Of a stretch of DNA of 64,000 nt, positions 42,792-52,198 are shown in pieces (position 1 is the stretch's first letter; every line of letters starts with the position of its first letter). The position numbers were made by a program, and so were the translations under genes. This DNA is from Mycobacteroides chelonae (GTDB taxonomy: Bacteria > Actinomycetota > Actinomycetes > Mycobacteriales > Mycobacteriaceae). Under the pieces are notes generated by a model, which did no database searches, was not told the origin of the DNA, and worked only from the letters and a program-made list of their open reading frames with translations. The stretch is from assembly GCF_016767715.1 (NCBI RefSeq), contig NZ_CP050145.1, forward strand, positions 4,960,001-5,024,000. Reading direction: 5' to 3'.

Positions 42792-44408
42792 TCAGACAGA
42801 CGCGCGGGCGATATGCGGTGTGGGCTTACGCGCGCGCAGCCACGACGGCAGCCAGGCCGGAGGATTGTCGGCAACCCCATCGCACGGCCCGCCCGCCGGA
42901 TCGTCCGCGTCATCACTGTGTCCGCGCACCAGGTCCTCGCTGGGGTGATAGACCTGGCGCAGCACCAAGGCGCACAACCCGATCACCGCGATATCGCGCA
43001 CCAGCACCGTGCCGGTGAACCATTGCTCGGGCAACCCCTTGTTCTCCAAACCCAGCAGGTAGTACATCCGCGGAACCCAGACCAACGCGTCGACGGTCAT
43101 CCACGCCAGCAGGATTCGGCGATGCGGCAACGCCACCACGGCAAGTGGCACCAGCCACAGCGAGAACTGCGGGCTCCACACCTTGTTGGTGAGCAGGAAT
43201 ACCGCCACCACCAGGAAGGCCAACTGCGCCACACGCGGGCGCCGCGGAGCCGTCAGCGCTACGTATCCGATGCCCAGACAGCAGATCCCGAACAGAACGG
43301 CCGATATCGCGTTGAGCACGACCGGGGGCTCCCAGAAACCCAGCGGGCCGTCGAAGCCCTGCCATCCGGTGAAGGATTTGAAGACGTTGTACAGCGAGTC
43401 CATGTCGTCGCCGCGGCGGGTGTTGAGCCGGAAGAACTCCCCCCATCCGCGGGGGAAGAGCATCGCCACCGGAGCATTCACCACAACCCAACTGGCCAGT
43501 GCGGCCGCGGCGGTCTTGGAGAACTCATGCATCTTGCCGCTGCGCAGACTCACCAACAGCAGTGGAAACAGCAGCAGCACCGGATAGAGCTTGGCGGCCA
43601 CGCCCAGCCCTATCAGCACACCCGCCAGCCACGGTTTCCTGCGAGCCCACGCCCACAGTGCCGTCATGCTGAAAGCCGTTGCAAGAGCATCGAAATTCGT
43701 GAAGATCTGGAAGATCACGATCGGGGACGCCGCGATCATCACCACATCCCACGGGCGGGTGCGCGGGCTCAATCCCGCGCTGGCCCAGATGGTTACCAGC
43801 CACGCGAGCGCCAATCCGAAAGCCACGATGTTGAAGAACATCACCACTTCGGCGACGATGGGCAGCCCCAGTAGATCGCTGGCCTGGGTGTACGTCTTGG
43901 CCAGGGCCATCGCGGTGTACTGATACACCCCAGTCACCACCGGATACTCCATGTACCGGACCGCCGGAGTGCCGTCGTACTGAATCTTCTGATGACCGCC
44001 CGAGTCCGTCTCCAGCCAGCTGGACTTGTAGGGGAAGCGCCCCTGATTCAACAGCTCCGCGCCATAGAGCGGCACGGTGTCTGAGTAGCACAACTGGTAG
44101 TAGGCCCGGTTGTTGTCCCAATTGGCCACGCGCTGAGCACCATTGCCGGAACCACTCTGCTGCAAGCAAGGGGCCTTACTGGTCCACCCCAGGATGAGGA
44201 ATCCCAGCGCGATGGTGAACACCACCCGCAATGGTGTCCAGAACGGCTGGCGCCCGACCAGGGCGTGCCCGCCCAACGACCCACCGATCACCTCGGATAG
44301 CTCGGCACCCATCGCATCGGTGCGACTGGGGAAGTCGCGATCGTCGGCACTGCGCAGGTCATCGGCGAGCTTCTCGGGAGACACCGTCGCACGGGATTCG
44401 GCCGGCAC
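42792..44408 (-). CDS. GT87-type polytopic membrane glycosyltransferase (Rv0051-like)
   Basis: About 538 aa with roughly 10-12 hydrophobic helices, of the DUF2029/GT87 family, which uses polyprenyl-phosphate sugar donors. The aspartate-bearing first loop (NWDNNRAYYQLCYSDTVPLYG) and YMEYPVVTGVYQY match M. tuberculosis Rv0051, encoded at the same place beside ponA1. GTG at 44408 starts 4 nt past the ponA1 stop and agrees with the length of Rv0051. Probably adds a sugar to a cell-envelope glycan; acceptor unknown. Confidence 0.87.
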   Translation of the reverse strand: MPAESRATVSPEKLADDLRSADDRDFPSRTDAMGAELSEVIGGSLGGHALVGRQPFWTPLRVVFTIALGFLILGWTSKAPCLQQSGSGNGAQRVANWDNNRAYYQLCYSDTVPLYGAELLNQGRFPYKSSWLETDSGGHQKIQYDGTPAVRYMEYPVVTGVYQYTAMALAKTYTQASDLLGLPIVAEVVMFFNIVAFGLALAWLVTIWASAGLSPRTRPWDVVMIAASPIVIFQIFTNFDALATAFSMTALWAWARRKPWLAGVLIGLGVAAKLYPVLLLFPLLLVSLRSGKMHEFSKTAAAALASWVVVNAPVAMLFPRGWGEFFRLNTRRGDDMDSLYNVFKSFTGWQGFDGPLGFWEPPVVLNAISAVLFGICCLGIGYVALTAPRRPRVAQLAFLVVAVFLLTNKVWSPQFSLWLVPLAVVALPHRRILLAWMTVDALVWVPRMYYLLGLENKGLPEQWFTGTVLVRDIAVIGLCALVLRQVYHPSEDLVRGHSDDADDPAGGPCDGVADNPPAWLPSWLRARKPTPHIARASV

Positions 44409-44412
44409 CTGC

Positions 44413-46809
44413 CTACTGCCCCGGAGGCGGCGGCGCGTCACCCGCCGGTGGCGCCGCCGGGCCCACCGGAATCGTCGTCGGGGGTCCCACCGGAATGGTG
44501 ATACCCGGTGCGATCTCGATGGTCGGCTGGATGACCGTCACCTCGCCGCCACCGCCCGGCGCGGGCGCCGGAGGACCGTTCGGAGCCGGCGGCGGAGGCA
44601 CGTAGACCGGCACACCGGCGTATCCGCCGATGGCGCCCGGCTTGGGGAAGGTCTCCTTGGTGGAGCCGTCCAACGCGCCATTCATGGTCTTCTGCCAGAT
44701 ATCCGACGGCAGACCGGAACCGTAAATCGGTCCACCCCAACTGTTTCTGATCGGCTTGCCGTCGTCGGTCCCTATCCACACCGCGGTCGAGAGCGACGGG
44801 GTGAAACCGACCATCCAGGCGTCCTTGTTGTCCTTGGTGTCGCCCAGCTGCGCGGTACCGGTCTTGGCGGCCGACTCTCGTCCGCCCGCCAGGCCATGCC
44901 CGCGGGAGTAGGCCGCGATCGGTTTCATCGCCGAGATCGCGTTGTTCGCAACATCATCAGAGAAACGCTTCTCGCCCGTGTTGTCGGAAGAACCCGCGTC
45001 GAAAAGCACCTGGCCGTCCGCGTTCACCACCTTCTGGATGAAATGTGGCTTGCGGTAGGTCCCGGACGCCGCCAAGGTCGCGTACGCCGAGGCCATGTCG
45101 ATCACCCGGGTCTGGTACTGGCCCAGCACCACACCGTTATTCGGCGGACCGCCCTGACCGTCCTCGGACAACGTGTGCGAGACACCGGGGAAGTTCTCGG
45201 CGATACCGGCGGCATGCGCGGCGGTAGCCACATCGTCGGGCCCGTTCTTCAGCTTCAGCATGAGCCGGTAGAAGCTGGTGTTCAGCGAGCGCTTCAGCGC
45301 CTCGGCCACCGAACACGTTCCGCACGAAGCGTCCTCGCTGTTCTTGATGGTGATGCCCTGATAGGTCAGCTCCGAGCTATCCAGCTGGTAGCCCAGTCCG
45401 ATTCCCTGCTGCAGCGCCGCCACCAAGGCGAACACCTTGAACGACGAACCGGTCTGCAGACCCTGTTGCGCGTAGTCCAGACCCTGGGCGTTGGAGCCGC
45501 CGTAGTACGCCTTGACCGCACCCGTGCGCGGATCCACGGACACCACCGCCGTTCGCAGGTCTGCGTTCTCGCCCTGCAAGGTGCTGTTGACCGCGTTCTC
45601 GGCGGCCTGCTGCGCCTTGGTGTCGATGGTCGTCGTGATCTGCAGGCCCTCGGTATTCAACGTCTGCTCGTCGATGTTGAACAGATCGGTGAGCTCGGCC
45701 ATCACCTGACGCTTGATAAGCCCGTTGGGACCGGTGGTCGCGTTCTGGGCAGCAGCCTGCTCAGGCGGCACCGTTGCCGGGTACACCTGCCCGGCACGAT
45801 CCTGCGCGGACAGTGCACCGATGGTGACCATGCCGTCGAGCACCCAGTTCCACCGGTTCGTCGACTCGGGCAGATCAACGGCGGGATCCAGGCGCGACGG
45901 CCGCTGGATCAGTGCGGCCAACAACGCGCCCTCGGACACCGTGAGCTGTTCCACGGGCTTGTCGAAGTAGGCCTTCGACGCCGCCGAGATGCCGTACGCG
46001 CCACGTCCGAAATAGATGATGTTGAGGTAGGCCTCCAGCACCTGATCCTTGGACCAGGACTGCGACATCTTCGTGGAGATGACGATCTCCTTGGCCTTAC
46101 GGGTCAGACCGCCGAGGCCGGCGCGCTGCGCACCCACCATCGCGTTCTTCACGTACTGCTGGGTGATCGTGGAACCACCCTGGGTATCGCCGCCGAACAT
46201 GTTGTTCTTGACCGCGCGCAGCAGACCCGAGAAGGAGAAGCCCGGGTTGCCGTAGAAATCGCGGTCCTCGGCGGCCATCACGGCCGCGCGCACATGCTGG
46301 GGCACCTGGTCGATCTTGATGTCGACCCGGTTTCCGTCCGGTGGAACGACTTTGGCGAGTTCGGTGGTGCCGTCGCTGGCCAAGATGGTGGACACCTGGC
46401 TGGTACGGATATCGCCCGGCTTCGGGATGTCGACCACCGAATACGCCAGTGCGAACGTCGCCAGCGGGATGACGATGGCCAACAGCACCAGGGCGATCAT
46501 CACGCGACGGAAGATTTTCCAGCCGTTGCTCTTTCGCCTGCGGCGACGCTGCGGCGGACGCGACGAACCACCCGGCCGGCTGGAGGGGGGCGGCGGCTCA
46601 TGTCCGTTGCCCTCGTCATCACGTTCCAGCGCCGCGCGAGCCGCGGCCACGGCATCCTCATCGCGCCGGTACAGCGGCAGATCCTCGACAGGGTCGAGGA
46701 TCGACGTCGGCCGATCGTCCATGCTGGGGGTGCGCGGTGAATCCGAGCCGCCGGAAGCTACCGGATTCTGTCCGCCAACCACGCCGCCCTCACCCTGTGG
46801 CCTATTCAC
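44413..46809 (-). CDS. ponA1: Bifunctional penicillin-binding protein PonA1
   Basis: Class A PBP of about 798 aa. A cytosolic Pro/Arg-rich start precedes one TM helix (about 110-130: VMIALVLLAIVIPLATFAL). The GT51 transglycosylase shows EDRDFYGNPGFS and GGSTITQQYVKN. The transpeptidase has SSFK (active Ser), SLN and KTGTAQ. A Pro/Gly-rich tail ends it, typical for mycobacterial PonA1. It polymerises and crosslinks peptidoglycan. The GTG at 46809 overlaps the DUF5318 gene by 8 nt, a likely coupling; an upstream frame to 46881 lies inside DUF5318. Confidence 0.95.
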   Translation of the reverse strand: MNRPQGEGGVVGGQNPVASGGSDSPRTPSMDDRPTSILDPVEDLPLYRRDEDAVAAARAALERDDEGNGHEPPPPSSRPGGSSRPPQRRRRRKSNGWKIFRRVMIALVLLAIVIPLATFALAYSVVDIPKPGDIRTSQVSTILASDGTTELAKVVPPDGNRVDIKIDQVPQHVRAAVMAAEDRDFYGNPGFSFSGLLRAVKNNMFGGDTQGGSTITQQYVKNAMVGAQRAGLGGLTRKAKEIVISTKMSQSWSKDQVLEAYLNIIYFGRGAYGISAASKAYFDKPVEQLTVSEGALLAALIQRPSRLDPAVDLPESTNRWNWVLDGMVTIGALSAQDRAGQVYPATVPPEQAAAQNATTGPNGLIKRQVMAELTDLFNIDEQTLNTEGLQITTTIDTKAQQAAENAVNSTLQGENADLRTAVVSVDPRTGAVKAYYGGSNAQGLDYAQQGLQTGSSFKVFALVAALQQGIGLGYQLDSSELTYQGITIKNSEDASCGTCSVAEALKRSLNTSFYRLMLKLKNGPDDVATAAHAAGIAENFPGVSHTLSEDGQGGPPNNGVVLGQYQTRVIDMASAYATLAASGTYRKPHFIQKVVNADGQVLFDAGSSDNTGEKRFSDDVANNAISAMKPIAAYSRGHGLAGGRESAAKTGTAQLGDTKDNKDAWMVGFTPSLSTAVWIGTDDGKPIRNSWGGPIYGSGLPSDIWQKTMNGALDGSTKETFPKPGAIGGYAGVPVYVPPPPAPNGPPAPAPGGGGEVTVIQPTIEIAPGITIPVGPPTTIPVGPAAPPAGDAPPPPGQ

Positions 46810-47224
46810 TGGCCGTCCGGGCACGAGTTGTTCGCTGACGTGGGGTGGTCCCCTTCGGCGCCGGGAGGGCGCCCATGACATACGACTTCACCAAATGATT
46901 CCAACTGCAGGTCCGGCATACCTCGACAACGTGCACGGCGAACTCCGAGTACCGAGTGCCCAGCAACACCAGTTCCTCTGCCGTACGGGCCGAACCGGAT
47001 ACCGCGCCCAGATGCTCGCCGAAAACCCACGACACCAGCGTCAGTTGCTCCTTGCGGCAGATCGGGCACACCACCGCACTCGATTTGCCGTGGAACTTGG
47101 CCGCACGGAGCAGATACGGGTTCGCGTCGCAGACTTCGGCCACGCCGGTACGCCCGGAATAGACCTCAGCCAGCAGGGATCGCCGCTTGAGCGCGTAATC
47201 CACCACCTGTCTCTGCAATCGCAC
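46802..47224 (-). CDS. DUF5318 protein (Rv0049-like)
   Basis: 140 aa from the GTG at 47224 (RLQRQVVDYALKRRSLL after it). Two CxxC pairs (CPICRKEQL and CRTCSWNHL) suggest a zinc-ribbon. It occupies the position of M. tuberculosis Rv0049, directly before ponA1, and overlaps it. Function unknown; its constant pairing with ponA1 suggests a role linked to cell-wall growth. The frame reaches to 47863, but that part is antisense to two other genes and is not used. Confidence 0.82.
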   Translation of the reverse strand: MRLQRQVVDYALKRRSLLAEVYSGRTGVAEVCDANPYLLRAAKFHGKSSAVVCPICRKEQLTLVSWVFGEHLGAVSGSARTAEELVLLGTRYSEFAVHVVEVCRTCSWNHLVKSYVMGALPAPKGTTPRQRTTRARTASE

Positions 47225-47354
47225 GGTAACCAGAGTACGTCCGATTACGCGCTGGCCGAGCCCGGGCCACACAGACAGCACGTACTTTGCGAAGCCGATC
47301 TCCGTCCGCGTTCCGCTCGTTACGATGAGGCGACTGTCAGGAAGAGGGGGACAT

Positions 47355-47726
47355 ATGACATTCCGTCGACTATCACCGGTGCTCGGCGGCTTTGCGGCCT
47401 TGACCGTCATCGCCTCCGCGGCCATCAATCCCGCGGCGACCGCGTCCCCACCGGTTGGCACCGGAAAGGTCGTAGGAACGGCGGTACTAAAGGTGATCGG
47501 CGGCGGGACGGCGACCGTCACCTGGAAAGAGAACGACGGCGCGGCCCACATCGAGAAGGATGTCGCGCTGCCCTGGGAGCACACCATCGACGTCGTCGAA
47601 GAGGCGAACTCCGAAGTCCGGGCCAGCGGGGCCGGCGCCACCGGCTGCACGATCACCATGGGCGACATGCTGGTGTCGTTCAAGAGTGAGCCCAATCCAG
47701 TCTGCGAGTTCGCGTACTGGGGCTGA
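47355..47726 (+). CDS. Secreted MmpS-like domain protein
   Basis: 123 aa. Signal peptide to about residue 30 (...PAATASP). The mature domain resembles the periplasmic MmpS fold: VGTAVLKVIGGGTATVTW, ALPWEHTIDV, GCTITMGDMLVSFKS and a final CEFAYWG. The two cysteines would form a disulfide. True MmpS proteins have a TM anchor and an MmpL partner; neither is here. ATG at 47355 has AGAGGGGGA just upstream. Confidence 0.7.
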   Translation: MTFRRLSPVLGGFAALTVIASAAINPAATASPPVGTGKVVGTAVLKVIGGGTATVTWKENDGAAHIEKDVALPWEHTIDVVEEANSEVRASGAGATGCTITMGDMLVSFKSEPNPVCEFAYWG

Positions 47727-47770
47727 CGCGCCCGGGCCCTGAGGGACCGCGCCGCTCTACGATTCCTCGC

Positions 47771-48556
47771 ATGGCGACCCGTGCCAAGGATTCCGACCGA
47801 GACGTCACGTGCACGGCGCTCGACGCCGCCTTCGGCGACGGCCAGCTCTCCTCGGAGGAGCACCGTCAGCGGATCGCCATCGCCACCAGTGCGCAGACTC
47901 TCGGCGAGCTCAACGGCGTGGTCTCCGATCTGCAGATCGCCGCCCTCCCGGCCCAGGTACCCATCCCCCGGCCGCCGCGGCGCCGCTGGCCGGCGATCGT
48001 CGTCACCGCCGTCGTCGCTGCCGCCCTCGGAGCCGGGATGAGTGCCTATGTCACACGGCCGGTGCCACCGGACCCGGGGGCGGCCGCCGACGGCATCGCT
48101 CCCGTCGTGATCGCCCCGACGAAGTTGTTCTCCGTGCCGGGCCTTTCCGGCCTGCTGGACCAGATGCGCGCAAAATTCGGCGACACCGTCGGCATCGAAC
48201 TGACCGTCCGCTCCAACAACGCGGCGCTGGTCCGCATCGAATCCACCGATCCGAACCTGCCCATCACCTACCCGTATCAGGGCGGGTTCCGTGACGGCGG
48301 AGCGATGCCCGGTACCTGGCGCAACGTTCGGATCGGAGACCTGAGCCGATTCGATCCGGCCAAGATCATCGGGGTCCTGCGCGGAGCACCCGAAACCCTG
48401 AACGTGCCCGCCGCCGGCGAGAGCGGAACCGTCATGGTGATCAAGCCCAACGACGAGGGCGTCGACATCACCATCACCGTCTCGGAGCGGGACCGCACCG
48501 GCCGAATGGTCGTCGCGGGTAACGGCGAGCCCAAAGAGGTCGTGCCCGCATCCTGA
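47771..48556 (+). CDS. DUF1707 membrane protein, copy A
   Basis: 261 aa. The DUF1707 domain is at the N-terminus (RAKDSDRDVTCTALDAAFGDG, in parts, with DGQLSSEEH), followed by one TM helix (about 77-95) and an extracytoplasmic domain with DQMRAKFGDT, YPYQGGFRD and RGAPETLNV. Resembles M. tuberculosis Rv0048c by position. The next gene is a paralogue 29 nt away. Function unknown; likely an envelope or signalling adaptor. The upstream PadR/ino1 side is the same as in M. tuberculosis. Confidence 0.78.
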   Translation: MATRAKDSDRDVTCTALDAAFGDGQLSSEEHRQRIAIATSAQTLGELNGVVSDLQIAALPAQVPIPRPPRRRWPAIVVTAVVAAALGAGMSAYVTRPVPPDPGAAADGIAPVVIAPTKLFSVPGLSGLLDQMRAKFGDTVGIELTVRSNNAALVRIESTDPNLPITYPYQGGFRDGGAMPGTWRNVRIGDLSRFDPAKIIGVLRGAPETLNVPAAGESGTVMVIKPNDEGVDITITVSERDRTGRMVVAGNGEPKEVVPAS

Positions 48557-48584
48557 CCATCAAGATCGCTCTACGATTCCTCGC

Positions 48585-49430
48585 ATGGCGACAGGCACCC
48601 GGGCCAAGGACAGCGACCGCAACGACACCTGCAAGCTGCTCGATGACGCACTGAGCGACGGACAGCTGTCCATGGAAGAGCACCGCGAACGCGTTGCCTC
48701 GGCCACCACCGCCTCGACGCTGGGACAGCTCAGCTCGCTGGTCTCGGATCTGCAGAACGCCAAAGCGGCCGCCCACATGCCCGTGCTGAAGGGTCCGCAG
48801 CGCCCCTGGTGGCGACGGTGGTACGCGCCCGCCGGTGTGGCCGCCGCCCTGGTCCTGGTCGGTGTGCTCATCGGTTGGGGCGCCTACGGAAACACCAGCT
48901 CGCCGATGGACTTCACCACCGATCCCGGTGCCAAGCCCGACGGTGTGGCGCCTATTGTGATGACGCCCCCACGCCAGCTGATGTCGCTCGGCGGCCTGAC
49001 GGGTCTCTTTGAGCAGATGCGCCAAAAATTCGGTGACACCACCGGGTACGAGCTGAACATCTACGGGGACTACGCGATTCTGACGCGCCCCGATCCCCGC
49101 GAACCTCGCCGCACGCTGCGCTACACGTATCAGGGCGGATGGGACCATCCCGACGACTCGTCGGGCAGTCACGCCGACCGCACGGTTGACCTCGCCAAGT
49201 TCGACGTCAAAACCATCATCGGCATCATGCGCGGCGCACCCGAGACCCTCGGCATCAAACAGAGCGAGGTCAAGAACACGTACCTGTTCATCAAACCGAG
49301 CGAGGACAAGACCGCACCACCGGACACCGTTCAGATCGACATCTCGATCAGCGGTGAATTCCAGAACGGGTCGATCTACGTCAATCCGGACGGCACCCCC
49401 ATCCGGACCACGTACCCCTCCGGCAGTTAG
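48585..49430 (+). CDS. DUF1707 membrane protein, copy B
   Basis: 281 aa, with the same plan as the previous gene: DUF1707 (TRAKDSDRNDTC, DGQLSMEEHRERV), one TM helix (about 83-102) and an outer domain with FEQMRQKFGDT, YTYQGGWD and MRGAPETLGI. The pair is a tandem duplication; M. tuberculosis has a single gene in this place. The two start regions share ATTCCTCGCATGGCGAC, so the duplication included the upstream leader. Confidence 0.78.
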   Translation: MATGTRAKDSDRNDTCKLLDDALSDGQLSMEEHRERVASATTASTLGQLSSLVSDLQNAKAAAHMPVLKGPQRPWWRRWYAPAGVAAALVLVGVLIGWGAYGNTSSPMDFTTDPGAKPDGVAPIVMTPPRQLMSLGGLTGLFEQMRQKFGDTTGYELNIYGDYAILTRPDPREPRRTLRYTYQGGWDHPDDSSGSHADRTVDLAKFDVKTIIGIMRGAPETLGIKQSEVKNTYLFIKPSEDKTAPPDTVQIDISISGEFQNGSIYVNPDGTPIRTTYPSGS

Positions 49431-49532
49431 ATCTTCCCCCGTGTGGCGCCCGCATATATCGCGGCGATACTATGTCCCGATCGGTGCACGAGAGATGCTC
49501 CGGCGTCATACACGGTGTGAGGAGGTGACTTC

Positions 49533-50078
49533 ATGTTGGAACTGGCCATCCTCGGCTTGCTGCTTGAGTCACCCATGCACGGCTACGAGCTGCGCAAGCG
49601 CCTGACCGGATTGCTCGGAGCATTCCGGGCGTTCTCTTACGGCTCGCTGTACCCGGCCCTGCGGCGCATGCAGGCCGATGGGCTGATCGCCGAAGACTCC
49701 GCGCCCGCGGGCACCACAGTGCTGCTTCGCGGCAAGCGGGTCTATCAGATGACCGCCGCCGGCCGTGCACGCTTCAGCGAGCTGGTCGCGGACACCGGTC
49801 CGCAGAATTACACCGACGACGGCTTCGGTGTGCACCTGGCGTTCTTCAACCGCACCCCGGCCGAGGCCCGGATGCGAATCCTCGAAGGCCGCCGCCGTCA
49901 GGTAGAAGAGCGCCGGGAGGGCCTGCGCGAGGCCATCACCCGGGCAAGCAGTTCGTTCGACCGGTACACCAAGCAGCTGCACCAGCTTGGCCTGGAATCC
50001 AGTGAACGAGAAGTGAAGTGGCTCAACGATTTGATCGCCGCCGAGCGCACCGCGCAGGCACGAGTCGAGGAGCGTTAG
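49533..50078 (+). CDS. PadR-family regulator (Rv0047c-like)
   Basis: 181 aa. Winged-helix domain at 1-85 ([37 protein letters not shown]) and a C-terminal helical dimerisation arm ([16 protein letters not shown]). Near-perfect AGGAGGTGA lies before the ATG. Encoded directly upstream of ino1, as Rv0047c is in M. tuberculosis. It may regulate ino1 or itself; no clear operator was picked out. Confidence 0.9.
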   Translation: MLELAILGLLLESPMHGYELRKRLTGLLGAFRAFSYGSLYPALRRMQADGLIAEDSAPAGTTVLLRGKRVYQMTAAGRARFSELVADTGPQNYTDDGFGVHLAFFNRTPAEARMRILEGRRRQVEERREGLREAITRASSSFDRYTKQLHQLGLESSEREVKWLNDLIAAERTAQARVEER

Positions 50079-50119
50079 ACGTGACACAGCGCACGACCAT
50101 CGGTAAAGGAGAACCGTCC

Positions 50120-51211
50120 ATGTCCAACACATCATCTGAGGTGCGAGTCGCCATCGTCGGCGTCGGCAACTGCGCATCCTCGCTGGTTCAGGGCGTGCAG
50201 TACTACCAGGATGCGGACGAGAACTCCACTGTTCCGGGCCTGATGCACGTCAAGTTCGGCCCGTACCACGTGCGCGACGTGAAGTTCGTCGCCGCGTTCG
50301 ACGTGGACGCCAAGAAGGTCGGCTTCGACCTCTCCGAGGCGATCTCGGCGTCGGAGAACAACACCATCAAGATCGCCGACGTGCCGCCCACCGATGTCAT
50401 CGTGCAGCGCGGACCGACCCTGGACGGCATCGGCAAGTACTACGCCGACACCATCGAGGTGTCCGACACCGATCCGGTCGACGTCGTGAAGGTGCTGAAA
50501 GACAACAACGTTGACGTCCTCGTGTCCTACCTTCCGGTGGGTTCTGAAGAGGCCGACAAGTTCTACGCCCAGTGCGCCATCGACGCCAAGGTGGCGTTCG
50601 TCAACGCGCTACCGGTGTTCATCGCCTCGGATCCGGTGTGGGCCAAGAAGTTCGAAGATGCCGGTGTGCCGATCGTGGGCGACGACATCAAGAGCCAGGT
50701 GGGCGCCACCATCACCCACAGGGTGATGGCCAAGCTGTTCGAGGACCGCGGTGTCACCCTGGACCGCACCTACCAGCTCAACGTCGGCGGCAACATGGAC
50801 TTCAAGAACATGCTCGAGCGTGAGCGTCTGGAGTCCAAGAAGGTCTCCAAGACTCAGGCCGTCACGTCGAACCTCAACGGATCACTGGCCGACAAGGTGT
50901 ACGACAAGAACGTGCACATCGGCCCGTCCGACTACGTCGCGTGGCTCGATGACCGCAAATGGGCTTATGTGCGCCTGGAAGGCCGCGCCTTCGGCGATGT
51001 GCCGCTGAACCTCGAATACAAGCTCGAGGTCTGGGACTCCCCCAACTCGGCCGGCATCATCATCGACGCGGTACGTGCGGCGAAGATCGCACTCGACCGC
51101 GGGCTCGGTGGCCCGATTCTTCCGGCCTCGGCCTACCTGATGAAGAGCCCGCCGAAGCAACTCGCCGACGACATCGCGCGCACCCAGCTGGAGCAGTTCA
51201 TCGAAGGCTGA
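50120..51211 (+). CDS. ino1: Myo-inositol-1-phosphate synthase
   Basis: 363-aa NAD-dependent enzyme that turns glucose-6-phosphate into inositol-1-phosphate, the base of phosphatidylinositol, PIMs, lipoarabinomannan and mycothiol. The Rossmann start [42 protein letters not shown] and [11 protein letters not shown] are typical. ATG at 50120 has AAAGGAGAA upstream. It follows padR by 41 nt. A strong terminator hairpin follows at 51232. Confidence 0.95.
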   Translation: MSNTSSEVRVAIVGVGNCASSLVQGVQYYQDADENSTVPGLMHVKFGPYHVRDVKFVAAFDVDAKKVGFDLSEAISASENNTIKIADVPPTDVIVQRGPTLDGIGKYYADTIEVSDTDPVDVVKVLKDNNVDVLVSYLPVGSEEADKFYAQCAIDAKVAFVNALPVFIASDPVWAKKFEDAGVPIVGDDIKSQVGATITHRVMAKLFEDRGVTLDRTYQLNVGGNMDFKNMLERERLESKKVSKTQAVTSNLNGSLADKVYDKNVHIGPSDYVAWLDDRKWAYVRLEGRAFGDVPLNLEYKLEVWDSPNSAGIIIDAVRAAKIALDRGLGGPILPASAYLMKSPPKQLADDIARTQLEQFIEG

Positions 51212-51231
51212 GCCTGTTTCTTCGTTCTACC

Positions 51232-51265
51232 CACCGAGGGCACACCGTCAGGTGTGCCCTCGGTG
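51232..51265. terminator. Bidirectional intrinsic terminator
   Basis: CACCGAGGGCACACC, loop GTCA, GGTGTGCCCTCGGTG: a perfect 15-bp stem followed by GCTATTTG. It lies between the convergent ino1 and LLM genes and likely ends both transcripts. Confidence 0.8.
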
Positions 51266-52096
51266 CTATTTGTTGGCCCGCAACCGATTCGCGACTGCGG
51301 CTAGCTGGTCAAGCACGGCAAGGGTCTCGTCCTCGCGCAACGGATCCAGATGAAGGAGCACCTGCTCCACGCCGGCATCCAGATACGCAGCGGCAGCCCG
51401 CTCCCCGGACACGCCGCTCACACCGACCGGCAGATCCGCGCGTCCCTGCTCGGCGAACCGGCGGCGCGCCACCCGCACATCCTCGGGGGTAGACGTCGCC
51501 GCGTATGGCAACCACCCATCACCTAACCGCACCGCGCGTGACTGAGCGGCCCGGCTCGGACCACCCACGTACACCGGAATGGGCGTCGGTGGACGCGGGC
51601 TCGCGGCGACGGGCCCGAAATCGAGGTGCTCGCCATGGAATTCCGCTACGTCCTCGGTCCACAGCTGTTTGAGGGCGACCAGCTGTTCGTCGAGTTTCGC
51701 ACCGCGCAGCGTCGGGTCGGCGCCGTGGTTGCGTAGCTCGCCCAGATTCCACCCGACGCCGACTCCCAGCACGGCTCGGCCGCCCGACAGTGTGGACAGC
51801 GTCGCCCAGGCCTTGGCGGTGTGCAACACATCGCGCTGGGGTAACAGTGCGACCCCGGACCCAATCACCAAATGCTCGGTGGCCGCCGCGGCATAGGCGA
51901 GCACCACCGGAAGGTCTCGTATCAACGGAAGCCGCGCCCGGAACTCCGGATCGATGTCATCGGGTGTGTCGACCGGGAAGTAGGAATGGTCGTCGAAGAG
52001 CAGCCAGTCGAAGCCGCGTTCCTCGACAGCGCGGGCGAGCACGTCGGGGGCCACGTATCCGTCGGCCGATGAGGTAGAGATACCGAAGCCGGTCAT
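51266..52096 (-). CDS. LLM-class F420-dependent oxidoreductase
   Basis: 276-aa luciferase-like monooxygenase fold (TIM barrel). Marks include ERGFDWLLFDDHSYF, GSGVALLPQRDVLHTAKAWATL in parts, LGVGVGWN, GVGWNLGELRNHG and PIPVYVGGPS. In mycobacteria most of these use coenzyme F420. ATG at 52096 follows TGGAGGTC. Divergent from the amino-acid permease. Substrate unknown. Confidence 0.88.
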   Translation of the reverse strand: MTGFGISTSSADGYVAPDVLARAVEERGFDWLLFDDHSYFPVDTPDDIDPEFRARLPLIRDLPVVLAYAAAATEHLVIGSGVALLPQRDVLHTAKAWATLSTLSGGRAVLGVGVGWNLGELRNHGADPTLRGAKLDEQLVALKQLWTEDVAEFHGEHLDFGPVAASPRPPTPIPVYVGGPSRAAQSRAVRLGDGWLPYAATSTPEDVRVARRRFAEQGRADLPVGVSGVSGERAAAAYLDAGVEQVLLHLDPLREDETLAVLDQLAAVANRLRANK

Positions 52097-52198
52097 GACC
52101 TCCAGGAACCACCCGCATGCCACCGAAATTCCTGGCAACGCGCTGCACGATCTGATTGCGGGGTGCAACATCGACCTACCCGGCTGTAAGGAGAATCC

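Noticed and set aside
42813..43874. 353-codon plus-strand frame opposite the GT87 gene
   Set aside because: Composition is Gln/Arg/His-rich with no family likeness; the membrane-protein frame on the other strand explains it.
44143..46740. 865-codon open frame on the plus strand opposite ponA1
   Set aside because: It is antisense to a well-supported PBP gene, is Arg/Gly/His-rich with no domain, and arises from GC-rich third-position bias.
47225..47863. N-terminal extension of the DUF5318 frame
   Set aside because: It runs antisense to the MmpS-like and DUF1707 genes; homologous length supports the GTG at 47224.
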